Positions 63,526-64,000 of a stretch of DNA of 64,000 nt are shown here, piece by piece. This stretch comes from Clostridium muellerianum. GTDB taxonomy: Bacteria; Bacillota; Clostridia; Clostridiales; Clostridiaceae. The notes under the pieces were generated by a model that did not search any database, was not told the DNA's origin, and saw only the letters and a list, made by a program, of their open reading frames with translations. A program made the position numbers and the translations under genes. The stretch lies in the NCBI RefSeq assembly GCF_012926525.1, contig NZ_JABBNI010000008.1, positions 1 to 64,000 on the forward strand. Direction: 5' to 3'. Numbering within the stretch: the stretch's first letter is position 1; each line of letters opens with the position of its first letter.

Positions 63526-64000
63526 ATGAACATGAATAAAAAGGATTTAGCAGACATAAGAAAAGAATTTAAACTTGGAGCATATATGCTACCTATAAAA
63601 GAGGTATATAGCGTATACTTAAAAAAAGATAATGGTGAGATTATAACAAGAGAATTAAATCATTTTGAAATGATGGATATAGAAAAACAGGAGCTTTACT
63701 TAGAGAATTTTAAAAAAATATTAACAGGTACCATGGATTCCAAAATATTTGAACTGGATTTTAAAGATAAAAGTACAATAGAACAGCTTAGTAGTGATGA
63801 GACTTTAGATGGCGAAAGTGACCAGGAAGAGAATATAGATAGTACTCAGCAAGTTTTGTATAAGGCATTAAATGATAATAATGAAAGTATTGTATCCTAC
63901 GCAGACACAATAGTAAGTAAGATAGCTGAAAATTATACTTATGACACAGACATAGTTATAAATTTTTTGAAGGCAGAATATTATAAAGGAAACAAGAAAA
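63526..64000 (+). CDS. DUF4317 family protein, N-terminal part (runs off the window)
   Basis: An open frame from ATG 63526 (or ATG 63532) to the window edge, at least 158 residues. It starts MNMNKKDLADIRKEFKLGAY and continues with VYSVYLKKDNGEIITRELNHFEMMDIEKQELYLENFKKILTG, a pattern I associate with DUF4317 (KKDxxxIRRxF at the start; E-E-x-ELYLxxFKKxLTG). AGAGG lies upstream. The function of this family is not known. Sixty-four bases separate it from the ABC exporter, so it is a separate or loosely linked gene. Confidence 0.75.
   Translation, partial: MNMNKKDLADIRKEFKLGAYMLPIKEVYSVYLKKDNGEIITRELNHFEMMDIEKQELYLENFKKILTGTMDSKIFELDFKDKSTIEQLSSDETLDGESDQEENIDSTQQVLYKALNDNNESIVSYADTIVSKIAENYTYDTDIVINFLKAEYYKGNKK

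Noticed and set aside
1-64000. CRISPR arrays, prophage, integrons, tRNA or rRNA genes
   Set aside because: Looked for and not found: no regular spacer-repeat series, no CCA-ended cloverleaf, and no phage or transposase protein among the readable frames.

Overview
The window is AT-rich chromosomal DNA from a Clostridium-type Firmicute (order Eubacteriales). This rests on strong AGGAGG ribosome binding sites, frequent TTG/GTG starts, TTGACA-N17-TATAAT promoters, a T-box, a PyrR leader, a hydroxyproline-fermenting glycyl radical enzyme, bacteriohemerythrin and signal-less DNRLRE/beta-helix proteins. The species cannot be fixed from sequence reading alone. I see no transposase, prophage, CRISPR array, tRNA or rRNA gene.

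Layout. 0.1-6.2 kb is nitrogen assimilation: amtB, a PII gene, glnA and an ANTAR antiterminator, behind a leader whose terminator overlaps an ANTAR-type hexaloop hairpin, followed by asnA under an asparagine T-box. 6.3-15.2 kb is an envelope-stress or export island. An ECF sigma/anti-sigma pair is divergent from two ABC ATPase/permease sets, and a second sigma/membrane anti-sigma pair closes the island. Two near-identical ECF-type promoters face away from each other in the divergent gap. 15.3-18 kb carries a methyltransferase, a ~350-bp palindromic repeat and a PadR/HAAS pair. 18-22.6 kb is carAB behind a PyrR attenuator. 22.8-27.6 kb is a trans-4-hydroxyproline reduction locus: regulator, activase, HypD and ProC. 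27.7-31.3 kb is a lipid-methyltransferase-like gene, a VanRS-like two-component system and a VTT-family membrane protein; the block is flanked by 70-bp direct repeats and its two outer genes share an operator-like repeat.

31.4-42.6 kb holds a YwrD-like gamma-glutamyltransferase, an unknown protein, a diguanylate cyclase, a manA whose frame breaks exactly at an A-AAA-AAG slippery heptamer, a 1039-residue MCP with a tandemly duplicated Cys-rich PAS unit, an NlpC/P60 hydrolase and uvsE. 43.5-47.6 kb is a two-gene polymer glycosylation system in which the GtrA flippase is fused to a YfhO glycosyltransferase. 47.6-52.8 kb has a soluble PocR-type MCP, a PepV dipeptidase, a bacteriohemerythrin and a CheY/CheX-like pair. 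53.6-59.7 kb encodes two large beta-helix surface proteins, followed by a heterodimeric ABC exporter and the start of a DUF4317 gene.

Scattered through the window are three families of palindromic repeats: R1 (~350 bp, 3 copies), R2 (~80-180 bp, 4 copies) and R3 (66-165 bp, 2 copies). There is also a duplicated 5'UTR module in which a hairpin separates the Shine-Dalgarno sequence from the start codon. These non-coding structures, the manA slippery site and the GtrA-YfhO fusion are the most unusual content.
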